A stretch of 14,398 bases of DNA from Lachnoclostridium sp. UBA7215 (lineage in GTDB: Bacteria; Bacillota; Clostridia; Lachnospirales; Lachnospiraceae). Location: NCBI GenBank assembly GCA_002490465.1, contig DKUB01000080.1, positions 1 to 14,398 on the forward strand, read 5' to 3'. The notes under the pieces are model-generated. The model worked only from the letters and a program-made list of their open reading frames with translations, searched no databases and was not told where the DNA came from. Each line of letters opens with the position of its first letter. Position 1 is the stretch's first letter. Positions 5,264 through 14,216 of the stretch are shown one piece after another. A program made the position numbers and the translations under genes.

Positions 5264-5770
5264 ATGGCAAAAGTCGAATTAAAGGCTCCGATTGTAGACG
5301 AGATTAAGGGCTATGTGGCAGATGCGAAAGCTGCTGTTCTGGTTGATTACCGTGGACTCACGGTTGAGCAGGACACGAGACTGCGCAAGCAGCTCAGGGA
5401 AGCTGGCGTTGTGTACAAAGTATATAAGAATACGATGCTGCACCTGGCATTTGACGGCACGGATTATGCACAGCTTGACCAGCATCTGGAAGGCCCGACA
5501 GCAGTTGCATTCGGAATTGATGATGAGACAGCCCCGGCAAGAATCTTAAATGATTTTGCCAAAGAGGCAGAAGCGCTTCAGTTTAAGGGCGCTATTGTGG
5601 ATGGAACATATTATGATGAGGCAGGAATTAAAGTTCTTGCAAAAATCCCATCAAGAGATGTTCTTATTTCCAAACTGCTTGGAAGCCTGCAGTCACCAAT
5701 TACAAACTTTGCCCGTGTGGTTAAGCAAATTGCAGAATCCGGTGACGGTGAAGCAGCGGCTGCGGAGTAA
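5264..5770 (+). CDS. rplJ: 50S ribosomal protein L10
   Basis: A 168-residue L10, the base of the ribosomal stalk that holds L7/L12 dimers and recruits translation factors. The rRNA-binding N-terminal domain contains AAVLVDYRGLTVEQDTRLRKQLREAGVVYKVYKNTM (about residues 22-57) and the C-terminal helix ending SPITNFARVVKQIAE carries the L12-binding sites; the end is a short Glu/Ala tail. The length is normal. The start ATG follows AGGAGG at 5248-5253 with a 10-base spacer. It is the first gene after the L10 leader and is followed by rplL after 59 bases. Confidence 0.98.
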   Translation: MAKVELKAPIVDEIKGYVADAKAAVLVDYRGLTVEQDTRLRKQLREAGVVYKVYKNTMLHLAFDGTDYAQLDQHLEGPTAVAFGIDDETAPARILNDFAKEAEALQFKGAIVDGTYYDEAGIKVLAKIPSRDVLISKLLGSLQSPITNFARVVKQIAESGDGEAAAAE

Positions 5771-5790
5771 TCTGTAGTCAAAAACAGAAT

Positions 5791-5803
5791 CCGGCATTGC
5801 CGG
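5791..5803 (+). other. Short GC hairpin between rplJ and rplL
   Basis: CCGGC, a 3-base loop ATT, and GCCGG form a perfect 5-bp hairpin in the rplJ-rplL gap, 15 bases before the rplL Shine-Dalgarno. It could be a processing or stability element that helps set the excess of L12 over L10. The hairpin is seen; the role is guessed. Confidence 0.45.
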
Positions 5804-5829
5804 GAAAAATAATTATGGAGGAATAAAAA

Positions 5830-6198
5830 ATGACGACACAAGAATTTATCGATGCTATCAAAGCGATGAGTGTTATGGAACTGAATGATTTGGTAAAAGC
5901 CTGTGAGGAAGAGTTTGGTGTATCTGCAGCAGCAGGTGTTGTTGTGGCAGCAGCAGGCGGTGAGGCAGCAGGCGGTGCGGCAGAGAAAGATGAGTTTGAT
6001 GTTGAGCTCACAGAAGTAGGCGGCGCTAAGGTAAAAGTTATCAAGGTTGTCCGCGAGGTTACCGGACTTGGACTGAAGGAGGCTAAGGAAGTAGTAGACG
6101 GAGCTCCTAAAGTTGTCAAAGAAGGCGCTTCAAAAGAAGAGGCTGAGGAGATCAAGGCGAAACTGGAAGCTGAGGGCGCTAAGGTAACATTGAAATAG
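5830..6198 (+). CDS. rplL: 50S ribosomal protein L7/L12
   Basis: A 122-residue L7/L12, the multi-copy stalk protein that recruits and activates IF2, EF-Tu, EF-G and release factors. The N-terminal dimerisation and L10-binding helices cover about residues 1-32, an Ala/Gly-rich hinge about 33-52, and the C-terminal factor-binding domain about 53-122, with the signature KVKVIKVVREVTGLGLKEAKEVVDGAPK. The start is ATG 5830 after GGAGG at 5818-5822. The last codons and the stop are part of a 25-base direct repeat and of a perfect 9-bp palindrome (6189-6197 with 6199-6207). A strong terminator lies about 100 bases downstream. Confidence 0.98.
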   Translation: MTTQEFIDAIKAMSVMELNDLVKACEEEFGVSAAAGVVVAAAGGEAAGGAAEKDEFDVELTEVGGAKVKVIKVVREVTGLGLKEAKEVVDGAPKVVKEGASKEEAEEIKAKLEAEGAKVTLK

Positions 6199-6247
6199 TA
6201 TTTCAATAGAAATAAATTCAGCTGAAATAATATTTCAATAGAAATAA
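6191..6247 (+). repeat. 25-bp direct repeat covering the rplL stop codon
   Basis: Positions 6191-6215 and 6223-6247 are identical at 24 of 25 bases (G6198 versus A6230), 32 bases apart. Both share the 17-base string tatttcaatagaaataa. The first copy contains the last rplL codons and the TAG stop; the second reproduces an out-of-gene 'L-K-stop'. Each copy begins with a small inverted repeat (TGAAATA/TATTTCA), so the pair can form two AU hairpins. Confidence 0.85.
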
Positions 6248-6300
6248 TGTAACACCAAAGAAGTAATATAATGGACTAACAAAATTATGCACACAAAGAA

Positions 6301-6339
6301 AACTCCCTGAATGATTGGAAGCATTCGGGGAGTTTTTTT
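6301..6339 (+). terminator. Strong intrinsic terminator after rplL
   Basis: Bases 6301-6313 pair with 6322-6334 over 13 pairs (one G-U) with an 8-base loop, followed directly by seven T (6333-6339). It ends the rplJ-rplL transcript and separates it from the rpoB promoter, whose -35 begins 23 bases later. Confidence 0.92.
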
Positions 6340-6361
6340 GCATATAGGAGAAATTCTATCC

Positions 6362-6390
6362 TTGACATCGCTCTACAATTGTGGTAAGAT
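6362..6390 (+). promoter_or_regulatory. Sigma-A promoter for rpoB-rpoC
   Basis: TTGACA (6362-6367) and TAAGAT (6385-6390) are 17 bases apart. The -35 is consensus and the -10 matches 4 of 6, so the promoter may depend on regulation. It gives a leader of about 90 bases before rpoB, which contains a near-palindrome (6437-6452). Confidence 0.75.
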
Positions 6391-6413
6391 GGAAAATGCA
6401 CTATTGTGGTAAG
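6378..6413 (+). repeat. 11-bp direct repeat across the rpoB promoter -10
   Basis: The string attgtggtaag occurs at 6378-6388 and 6403-6413, 25 bases apart. The first copy runs into the -10 element and the second lies just after the expected start site. It could be a pair of protein-binding half-sites or a small duplication of the promoter core. Confidence 0.6.
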
Positions 6414-6484
6414 GTAGGCTTATTAGCTCTACTGTTCTATAGTATACCATAGTTCTGTAAAAAAGACAAGGAGTGAAATCATTA

Positions 6485-9400
6485 ATGGAGAAAAACAGAA
6501 TACGCCCGGTTCGTGCTGGAAATGGCGTCAGAATGAGTTACTCAAGGCAGAAAGAAGTGCTGGAAATGCCGAATCTTATTGAGGTTCAGACCAAATCCTA
6601 CAAGTGGTTCCTGGAGGAGGGTTTGAATGAGGTACTTCGTGATATTTCACCAATTGCGGATTATAATGGTAATCTGAGCTTGGAATTTGTCAGTTTTGAG
6701 CTTTGCACAGGTGAAGGTGATGTGAAATATTCTATTGAAGAGTGCAAGGAGCGGGACGCCACTTATGCCGCACCTCTCAAAGTAAAAGTAAGGCTCCATA
6801 ATAATGAGACCGAAGAGATAAGCGAACATGATATTTTTATGGGCGATTTACCGCTTATGACTTCTACCGGTACATTTGTTATCAATGGCGCAGAACGTGT
6901 AATTGTCAGCCAGCTGGTTCGTTCCCCTGGTATATATTATGGCATTGCGCACGATAAAATTGGTAAGGAACTGTATTCAGCAACTGTCATTCCAAACCGT
7001 GGTGCTTGGTTGGAATATGAGACAGACTCCAATGATATATTTTACGTCCGTGTAGATAGAAACCGTAAGGTGCCTATAACAGTGCTGATTCGTGCACTGG
7101 GTGTAGGAACAAATCAGGAAATCATAAATATGTTCGGAGAAGAGCCGAAAATTTTGGCGAGTTTTGCAAAAGACCCTTCGGAGAATTATCAGGATGGACT
7201 TTTGGAACTGTACAAGAAACTCCGTCCTGGTGAACCGTTATCTGTAGATAGTGCAGAGAGTTTGCTGAACAGTATGTTTTTTGATGTGAGACGCTATGAT
7301 TTGGCAAAAGTAGGGCGTTATAAATTCAATAAAAAACTTGCATTTTGCAACCGGATTACAGGATTTACTCTGGCAGAAGATGCCGTAAGTCCGGAGACCG
7401 GAGAGGTGATGGCAGAGGCCGGGACAGTAGTTTCGGAAGAATTGGCAACTCAGATTCAGAATGCTGCCGTACCGTTTGTTATGGTGCAGACAGAAGAGGG
7501 CCATGTGGCAAAGATACTCTCCAATATGATGGTAGATATCAATACATTTATGCCAAAGGCGAATGCGAAGGAGCTTGGCATTACCGAAGATGTCTATTAT
7601 CCGGAGTTAAAGAAAATTCTGGAAGAATATGACACAGAGGAAGAACGCGAAGAGGCAGTGAGCAGAAATGTTGCACTGTTGATTCCAAAACATATTACAA
7701 AAGAAGATATTTTTGCGTCTATTAACTATAATATGCATTTGGAGTACGGTATTGGAAATGATGATGACATTGATCATTTGGGTAACCGCCGTATCCGTGC
7801 AGTGGGCGAGCTGCTTCAAAATCAATACCGTATTGGTCTGTCCCGTATGGAGCGTGTTGTGCGTGAGCGTATGACAACTCAGGACATTGAGGGAATTTCT
7901 GCGCAGTCGCTCATTAATATCAAGCCCGTAACCGCGGCAGTAAAAGAGTTTTTTGGAAGTTCTCAGCTGTCCCAGTTTATGGATCAGAACAACCCGTTGT
8001 CGGAGCTGACACACAAGCGCCGTCTTTCGGCTCTTGGGCCGGGCGGTTTGTCCCGTGACCGTGCGGGATTTGAGGTGCGTGACGTACACTATTCCCATTA
8101 TGGAAGAATGTGTCCAATTGAGACGCCCGAGGGTCCGAATATCGGTCTGATAAATTCGCTGGCTTCCTATGCGAGGATTAATGAATATGGATTTGTAGAG
8201 GCGCCGTACCGGAAGGTGGACAAGAGTGACCCGCAAAATCCGCGTGTAACAGATGAAGTTGTGTATATGACAGCGGATGAGGAAGACCGCTATCATGTGG
8301 CACAGGCAAATGAGCAGTTAGATGAAAAGGGATATTTTGTCCGTAAAAATATTTCCGGCCGTTTTCGTGAAGAGACGTCTGAATTTGAGCGGAACAAGAT
8401 TGATTATATGGATGTATCTCCGAAAATGGTATTTTCTGTGGCAACAGCCATGATTCCATTTCTGGAGAATGATGATGCAAACCGTGCGCTGATGGGTTCT
8501 AACATGCAGCGTCAGGCAGTGCCGCTTCTGATAACAGAGGCCCCTGCAGTCGGCACAGGTATGGAAATGAAGGCAGCAGTTGATTCCGGTAACTGTGTTG
8601 TTGCGAGAGAGGCCGGTGTAGTGGAGCGCGCGGAGACAAACCGCATTGTTGTTCGCAAAAAGGACGGTAAAATTGATGAATATCCATTATCTAAATTTGT
8701 CCGAAGCAACCAGGGAACGTGTATGAACCAGCGCCCGATTGTATTTAAGGGCGATGAAGTGATGGCTGGTCAGGTTATTGCCGATGGTCCGTCTACCTGC
8801 GGCGGAGAGATTGCTCTTGGTAAAAACCCGCTGATTGGATTTATGACATGGGAAGGCTACAATTATGAGGACGCCGTTCTTCTCAGTGAGAGGCTGGTAC
8901 AAGAGGATGTTTATACTTCCGTCCACATTAATGAGTATGAGATTGAGGCTCGTGACACAAAGCTCGGACCAGAGGAAATCACTCGAGATGTACCTGGTGT
9001 CGGTGATGATGCGCTCAAGGATTTGAATGAACTTGGAATTATCCGCATTGGTGCGGAAGTGCGTGCAGGCGATATTCTGGTAGGAAAGGTTACGCCAAAG
9101 GGAGAGACAGAGCTGACGGCGGAGGAGAGGTTGCTGCGTGCCATCTTTGGAGAAAAGGCAAGAGAGGTCCGTGATACTTCCCTGCGTGTTCCTCACGGTG
9201 AGTTTGGTATTGTTGTGGATGCCAAAGTATTCACAAGAGATAATGGTGATGAGCTGTCACCGGGAGTAAACCAGACAGTCCGTATTTATATTGCTCAGAA
9301 GAGAAAAATCCAGGTTGGTGATAAAATGGCTGGCCGTCATGGAAACAAGGGTGTTGTTTCCCGCGTGCTTCCGGTAGAGGATATGCCGTTTTTGCCAAAT

Positions 9401-10288
9401 GGACGTCCGTTGGATATCGTGTTAAACCCGCTGGGTGTGCCGTCCCGCATGAATATCGGACAGGTACTTGAGATTCATCTCAGCCTGGCAGCCAAAGTTC
9501 TTGGATTTAATGTGGCAACTCCTGTATTTGACGGTGCGAACGAGATTGATATTATGGATACTCTTCAGCTGGCAAATGACTATGTAAACACGCCGCTCAA
9601 GGACTTCCAGAAGAAATACAAGGATATTCTTGACCCTGATGTTATGGACTATCTGATTACAAATCAGGATTACCGGAAAGAATGGGAAGGTGTGCCGATT
9701 AAGGAGGATGGAAAAGTTCAACTCCGCGACGGCCGTACCGGTGAATATTTTGATGGTGAGGTAACTATTGGTTTCATGCATTATCTCAAACTTCACCATC
9801 TCGTAGATGACAAAATACATGCCCGTTCTACCGGACCATACTCTCTGGTTACGCAGCAGCCACTCGGTGGTAAGGCGCAGTTTGGAGGACAGCGTTTTGG
9901 AGAGATGGAGGTTTGGGCCCTTGAGGCATACGGCGCAGCCTATACTCTGCAGGAAATTTTAACGGTGAAGTCGGATGATGTAGTAGGCCGTGTTAAGACC
10001 TATGAAGCTATCATAAAGGGAGATAATATATCAGAACCCGGCATTCCGGAATCTTTCCGGGTATTGCTCAAAGAGCTTCAGGCGCTGGCTTTGGATGTCA
10101 CTGTTCTGGACGAAGAAGGAAATGAAGTTCAGATGAATGAAACTCTGGAGGAAGGAGTATCTGAGAACGTCAATGAACTGATCAATGACAGAAACTACGA
10201 ATTCCGGGAAGAGTCCTTTGAGGAGGCCGGTTTCCGTGAAACAACGGTAGAAGGTCTGGACGATGATAGCAGCATTAGCGCAGATTGA
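6485..10288 (+). CDS. rpoB: DNA-directed RNA polymerase subunit beta
   Basis: A 1267-residue RNA polymerase beta subunit, complete. The rifampicin pocket is intact: GSSQLSQFMDQNNPLSELTHKR starts at residue 491, with D500, H510 and S515 equal to E. coli D516, H526 and S531, so no classical resistance change is present there. Other hallmarks are CPIETPEGPNIGLINSLA, GYNYEDAVLLSERL, GDKMAGRHGNKGVVS and the C-terminal GGKAQFGGQRFGEMEVWALEAYGAA. The last roughly 55 residues form an acidic tail. I chose ATG 6485; AAGGAGTG (6468-6475) is its ribosome binding site, and a GTG at 6473 lies within that site. It has its own promoter and is followed by rpoC after 19 bases. The ybxB/rsmC-like gene found between rplL and rpoB in Bacillus is absent. 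Confidence 0.99.
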   Translation: MEKNRIRPVRAGNGVRMSYSRQKEVLEMPNLIEVQTKSYKWFLEEGLNEVLRDISPIADYNGNLSLEFVSFELCTGEGDVKYSIEECKERDATYAAPLKVKVRLHNNETEEISEHDIFMGDLPLMTSTGTFVINGAERVIVSQLVRSPGIYYGIAHDKIGKELYSATVIPNRGAWLEYETDSNDIFYVRVDRNRKVPITVLIRALGVGTNQEIINMFGEEPKILASFAKDPSENYQDGLLELYKKLRPGEPLSVDSAESLLNSMFFDVRRYDLAKVGRYKFNKKLAFCNRITGFTLAEDAVSPETGEVMAEAGTVVSEELATQIQNAAVPFVMVQTEEGHVAKILSNMMVDINTFMPKANAKELGITEDVYYPELKKILEEYDTEEEREEAVSRNVALLIPKHITKEDIFASINYNMHLEYGIGNDDDIDHLGNRRIRAVGELLQNQYRIGLSRMERVVRERMTTQDIEGISAQSLINIKPVTAAVKEFFGSSQLSQFMDQNNPLSELTHKRRLSALGPGGLSRDRAGFEVRDVHYSHYGRMCPIETPEGPNIGLINSLASYARINEYGFVEAPYRKVDKSDPQNPRVTDEVVYMTADEEDRYHVAQANEQLDEKGYFVRKNISGRFREETSEFERNKIDYMDVSPKMVFSVATAMIPFLENDDANRALMGSNMQRQAVPLLITEAPAVGTGMEMKAAVDSGNCVVAREAGVVERAETNRIVVRKKDGKIDEYPLSKFVRSNQGTCMNQRPIVFKGDEVMAGQVIADGPSTCGGEIALGKNPLIGFMTWEGYNYEDAVLLSERLVQEDVYTSVHINEYEIEARDTKLGPEEITRDVPGVGDDALKDLNELGIIRIGAEVRAGDILVGKVTPKGETELTAEERLLRAIFGEKAREVRDTSLRVPHGEFGIVVDAKVFTRDNGDELSPGVNQTVRIYIAQKRKIQVGDKMAGRHGNKGVVSRVLPVEDMPFLPNGRPLDIVLNPLGVPSRMNIGQVLEIHLSLAAKVLGFNVATPVFDGANEIDIMDTLQLANDYVNTPLKDFQKKYKDILDPDVMDYLITNQDYRKEWEGVPIKEDGKVQLRDGRTGEYFDGEVTIGFMHYLKLHHLVDDKIHARSTGPYSLVTQQPLGGKAQFGGQRFGEMEVWALEAYGAAYTLQEILTVKSDDVVGRVKTYEAIIKGDNISEPGIPESFRVLLKELQALALDVTVLDEEGNEVQMNETLEEGVSENVNELINDRNYEFREESFEEAGFRETTVEGLDDDSSISAD

Positions 10289-10307
10289 TAGAAAGGACGG
10301 TCACATT

Positions 10308-13300
10308 ATGCCACAGTATGGAAATGAAAATGAAAAAACATTGAGTTATGATAAAATCAAAATCCGTCTTGCCTCTCCGGATAAAATCCGTGAGTGGTCA
10401 CGCGGTGAGGTAAAAAAACCGGAGACGATAAATTACCGTACGCTGAAACCGGAAAAGGATGGCCTTTATTGTGAACGTATTTTTGGCCCCAGTAAGGATT
10501 GGGAATGTCACTGCGGCAAATACAAAAAAGTCCGTTATAAAGGCGTTGTCTGTGACCGCTGCGGTGTAGAGGTTACAAAATCCAGTGTGCGCCGTGAGCG
10601 CATGGGCCACATCGAACTGGCAGCGCCGGTATCGCATATCTGGTATTTCAAGGGCATTCCAAGCCGTATGGGATTGATGCTTGATATTTCTCCGAAAGTA
10701 TTGGAGAAGGTTTTGTATTTTGCTTCTTATATTGTGCTGGAATCAGAGACAAAGGATATCCAGGTGAAGCAGGTGCTTACAGAACAGGATTATCAGAAAG
10801 CCCGTGAAACATACGGGGATACGTTCCGTGTGGGAATGGGGGCGGAATCCATTCAGGAGCTTTTACAGCGCATTGATTTGGACGAAGAAGCGTCTGCCCT
10901 GAAAGCGGAGCTCAAGGAATCCAGCGGACAGAAACGTGCCCGCATTATTAAGCGCCTGGAAGTGGTTGAGGCTTTCCGTGAATCCGGTAACTCCCCGGAC
11001 TGGATGATTCTTACTGTAATTCCGGTAATTCCGCCGGATTTGCGGCCAATGGTACAGCTGGACGGTGGACGTTTCGCCACTTCAGATTTAAATGATTTGT
11101 ACCGCCGTATTATAAACCGTAATAATCGTTTGAAAAGATTATTAGAGCTTGGTGCGCCGGATATTATTGTGCGCAATGAGAAACGTATGCTGCAGGAAGC
11201 AGTTGATGCATTGATTGATAATGGACGCCGCGGCCGTCCGGTAACCGGACCGGGTAACCGTGCCCTGAAATCTCTGTCCGATATGCTGAAAGGAAAGCAG
11301 GGTCGTTTCCGCCAGAATCTTCTTGGAAAACGTGTAGATTATTCCGGACGTTCGGTAATCGTAGTAGGTCCTGAACTCAAGATTTATCAGTGCGGTCTTC
11401 CTAAAGAGATGGCAATTGAGCTGTTCAAGCCATTTGTAATGAAAGAACTTGTGGCGAATGCAACAGCCCATAATATAAAAAATGCAAAGAAAATGGTAGA
11501 AAAACTGGAGCCTGCTGTATGGGATATTCTCGAGGAGGTTATCCGTGAACATCCGGTAATGCTCAACCGTGCCCCTACTCTTCACAGACTCGGTATACAG
11601 GCATTTGAACCGACACTGGTCGAGGGTAAGGCAATTAAGCTGCATCCACTTGTTTGTGCAGCATTTAATGCCGATTTTGACGGTGACCAGATGGCAGTGC
11701 ATCTTCCGCTCTCTGTGGAGGCGCAGGCAGAGTGCCGTTTCCTGCTGCTCTCGCCAAACAACCTGTTGAAGCCATCGGACGGTGGTGCAGTTGCCGTGCC
11801 GTCCCAGGATATGGTACTTGGTATTTACTACCTGACACAGGAGAGGACAGCGGAGCAGGGTGCAAAGGGAATCGGTAAATATTTTAAAGATATGAATGAG
11901 GCAATTATTGCCTATGAAAACCATGAAATAACACTTCATGCAAAAATAAAGGTGCGCCGTTTTGGATTGAACAAAGACGGTGTGATGGAATACCGCATTA
12001 TTGAATCCACACTGGGACGCTTTATGTTTAATGAAATTATAGGGCAGGATCTTGGCTTTGTGGACCGCAGCAAGGAAGAAAATTTCCTGAAACTCGAGGT
12101 GGATTTCCATGTAGGCCGTAAACAGTTAAAGCAGATTCTTGAGAAATGTATCAACAATGAGGGAGCAACCCGGACGGCAGAGACTCTTGACGCAATTAAA
12201 GCACTTGGGTATAAGTATTCAACCCGTGCTGCTATGACAGTATCCATTTCGGATATGGGCGTGCCTGAGACGAAAAAACAGTTGATTAAGGGAGCTGAGG
12301 ATACTGTCGAGGCTATTTCTCAAAAATACCGCCGTGGTCTTCTCACAGAGGAGGAGCGCTATAAATCGGTTATAGAGACATGGAAGGAAGCCGATGATCA
12401 GATTACCAAGGATCTTTTGGATGGTCTGGATGAACTGAATAATATATATATGATGGCTGACTCCGGAGCCCGTGGTTCAGATAAGCAGATTAAGCAGCTT
12501 GCCGGAATGCGCGGACTGATGGCCGACACATCCGGACGTACCATTGAGCTGCCGATTAAATCCAATTTCCGTGAGGGGCTGGATGTATTGGAGTATTTCA
12601 TTTCTGCGCACGGTGCGCGTAAGGGACTGTCAGATACAGCGCTTCGTACTGCCGATTCCGGATATCTGACAAGGCGTCTTGTTGACGTTTCGCAGGAATT
12701 AGTAATTCGTGAGACAGACTGCTGTGAGAATCGTACCGGGGGTGAAATCCCAGGTATGTGGATTGGTGCCTTCATGGATGGAAAAGAAGTAATTGAAACT
12801 CTCGAAGAGCGCATTACAGGGCGTTATTCCTGTGATACGATTTTGGACGATAATGGAGAGGTTATTGTGAAGGCCAATCATATGATTACTCCAAAACGTG
12901 CAGCACGGATTGTAAATACAAAGGCTATTATTGATGCTGGTGATAAGGCACAGGTAAAAATCCGTACGATTCTGACCTGTCGATCCCATATCGGAATCTG
13001 TACAAAATGTTATGGTTCCAATATGGCAACAAAAGAACCGGTTCAGGTTGGTGAGGCAGTTGGTATCATTGCCGCACAGTCTATCGGGGAGCCGGGTACA
13101 CAGCTGACCATGCGTACATTCCATACGGGTGGTGTTGCCGGTGATGATATTACACAGGGTCTTCCCCGTGTTGAGGAGCTCTTTGAGGCACGAAAGCCAA
13201 AAGGACTTGCAATTATTTCGGAATTTGCCGGAAAAGTGCAGCTGCGGGATACGAAGAAAAAACGGGAAGTTGTTGTAACAAATGATGAAACAGGCCAGAG

Positions 13301-14057
13301 TAAGGCATATCTGATACCATATGGTTCTCGCATCAAGGTGCTGGATGGACAGGTGCTTGAAGCTGGTGATGAGCTGACAGAGGGAAGTGTAAACCCGCAT
13401 GACATTTTGAAAATCAAGGGAGTTCGTGCTGTTCAGGATTATATGCTTCGAGAAGTTCAGCGAGTATACCGCTTGCAGGGTGTAGAAATCAATGACAAAC
13501 ATATTGAGGTCATTGTCCGCCAGATGTTGAAAAAAGTGCGAATAGAGAATAACGGGGATTCTGATTTCCTGCCGGGTGTCCTTGTTGATACGCTGGATTA
13601 TGATGACGCAGTGGAGAAAATGGAAGCGGAAGGGAAAGAGCCGCCGGAGGGTAAACAGATTATTCTTGGTATTACCAAGGCATCCCTGGCCACGAATTCC
13701 TTCCTCTCCGCAGCTTCTTTCCAGGAGACAACAAAAGTTCTTACAGATGCTGCCATTAAGGGAAAGGAAGATCCACTGATTGGATTAAAAGAAAATGTTA
13801 TTATCGGTAAGCTTATTCCGGCTGGAACTGGTATGAAACGTTACCGCAATATTCAAATTCACAGTGATTTAGTTGACAGCTTAGAGGCACCGCAGTCTAT
13901 TGAAACAGAAGAGGCGGACGAATCAGCCACAAAAGAAGAGACGGCAGATACAGGTACTCTGGACATTTCCGAACCGGATATTGAACTGAGTTTTGAAGAA
14001 GATGAGGAAATTGCTATGACAGAAATAGAGGACGACGCACTGGCTGTTAAGGAGTAA
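10308..14057 (+). CDS. rpoC: DNA-directed RNA polymerase subunit beta'
   Basis: A 1249-residue beta' subunit, complete. The N-terminal zinc site is C67, C69, C82 and C85. The catalytic NADFDGDQMAVH carries the Mg-binding D456, D458 and D460. The bridge-helix region reads FREGLDVLEYFISAHGARKGLSDTALRTADSGYLTRRL, the second zinc site includes C891, C898 and C901 with C805 or C806, and the trigger-loop region has GTQLTMRTFHTGG (about residue 930). It lacks the long insertion of proteobacterial subunits. The final 60 or so residues are a strongly acidic, probably disordered tail. ATG 10308 is used, with AAAGGACGG 8 bases upstream; an in-frame ATG at 10263 overlaps rpoB and adds residues not typical of the family. 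Translation is probably coupled to rpoB. Confidence 0.99.
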   Translation: MPQYGNENEKTLSYDKIKIRLASPDKIREWSRGEVKKPETINYRTLKPEKDGLYCERIFGPSKDWECHCGKYKKVRYKGVVCDRCGVEVTKSSVRRERMGHIELAAPVSHIWYFKGIPSRMGLMLDISPKVLEKVLYFASYIVLESETKDIQVKQVLTEQDYQKARETYGDTFRVGMGAESIQELLQRIDLDEEASALKAELKESSGQKRARIIKRLEVVEAFRESGNSPDWMILTVIPVIPPDLRPMVQLDGGRFATSDLNDLYRRIINRNNRLKRLLELGAPDIIVRNEKRMLQEAVDALIDNGRRGRPVTGPGNRALKSLSDMLKGKQGRFRQNLLGKRVDYSGRSVIVVGPELKIYQCGLPKEMAIELFKPFVMKELVANATAHNIKNAKKMVEKLEPAVWDILEEVIREHPVMLNRAPTLHRLGIQAFEPTLVEGKAIKLHPLVCAAFNADFDGDQMAVHLPLSVEAQAECRFLLLSPNNLLKPSDGGAVAVPSQDMVLGIYYLTQERTAEQGAKGIGKYFKDMNEAIIAYENHEITLHAKIKVRRFGLNKDGVMEYRIIESTLGRFMFNEIIGQDLGFVDRSKEENFLKLEVDFHVGRKQLKQILEKCINNEGATRTAETLDAIKALGYKYSTRAAMTVSISDMGVPETKKQLIKGAEDTVEAISQKYRRGLLTEEERYKSVIETWKEADDQITKDLLDGLDELNNIYMMADSGARGSDKQIKQLAGMRGLMADTSGRTIELPIKSNFREGLDVLEYFISAHGARKGLSDTALRTADSGYLTRRLVDVSQELVIRETDCCENRTGGEIPGMWIGAFMDGKEVIETLEERITGRYSCDTILDDNGEVIVKANHMITPKRAARIVNTKAIIDAGDKAQVKIRTILTCRSHIGICTKCYGSNMATKEPVQVGEAVGIIAAQSIGEPGTQLTMRTFHTGGVAGDDITQGLPRVEELFEARKPKGLAIISEFAGKVQLRDTKKKREVVVTNDETGQSKAYLIPYGSRIKVLDGQVLEAGDELTEGSVNPHDILKIKGVRAVQDYMLREVQRVYRLQGVEINDKHIEVIVRQMLKKVRIENNGDSDFLPGVLVDTLDYDDAVEKMEAEGKEPPEGKQIILGITKASLATNSFLSAASFQETTKVLTDAAIKGKEDPLIGLKENVIIGKLIPAGTGMKRYRNIQIHSDLVDSLEAPQSIETEEADESATKEETADTGTLDISEPDIELSFEEDEEIAMTEIEDDALAVKE

Positions 14058-14088
14058 ATATTTTTAAACAAATTTCAAAAAAATTTCT

Positions 14089-14174
14089 ACCTGTGCGGTT
14101 ACGATTCATGACAGGTTTTAGAAACAAATGAAAGTGTTATGTTTGCACATGAATCGCCATCCAACCGCACAGGT
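14089..14174 (+). repeat. Long interrupted inverted repeat after rpoC
   Basis: Two nested perfect arms are present: 14089-14100 with 14163-14174 (12 bp) and 14102-14110 with 14148-14156 (9 bp), joined by a 1 x 6 internal loop and closed by a 37-base apical region. The flanking A- and T-rich bases (about 14073-14088 and 14175-14189) can extend the stem with defects. A T6 run follows at 14194-14199, so it may be the rpoBC terminator with an unusual architecture, or an RNase III-type processing hairpin. No transposase or target-site duplication is visible. Confidence 0.8.
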
Positions 14175-14216
14175 GGGAAAATTTTGAAAAAAGTTTTTTA
14201 AAAAACTAAAAAAGTG

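Noticed and set aside
6473..6484. GTG 6473 as the rpoB start
   Set aside because: The GTG is part of the AAGGAGTG ribosome binding site serving ATG 6485.
10263..10307. ATG 10263 as the rpoC start, overlapping rpoB
   Set aside because: The added residues are not RpoC-like and no ribosome binding site precedes it; ATG 10308 has one.
11142..12110. 322-residue minus-strand ORF inside rpoC
   Set aside because: It lies wholly opposite the conserved catalytic region of rpoC, and its composition (Cys, His, Leu-rich) is typical of a shadow frame.
14089..14174. Insertion sequence or MITE
   Set aside because: Inverted arms are present, but there is no transposase and no flanking direct duplication; a genome-wide copy search would be needed before calling a mobile element.
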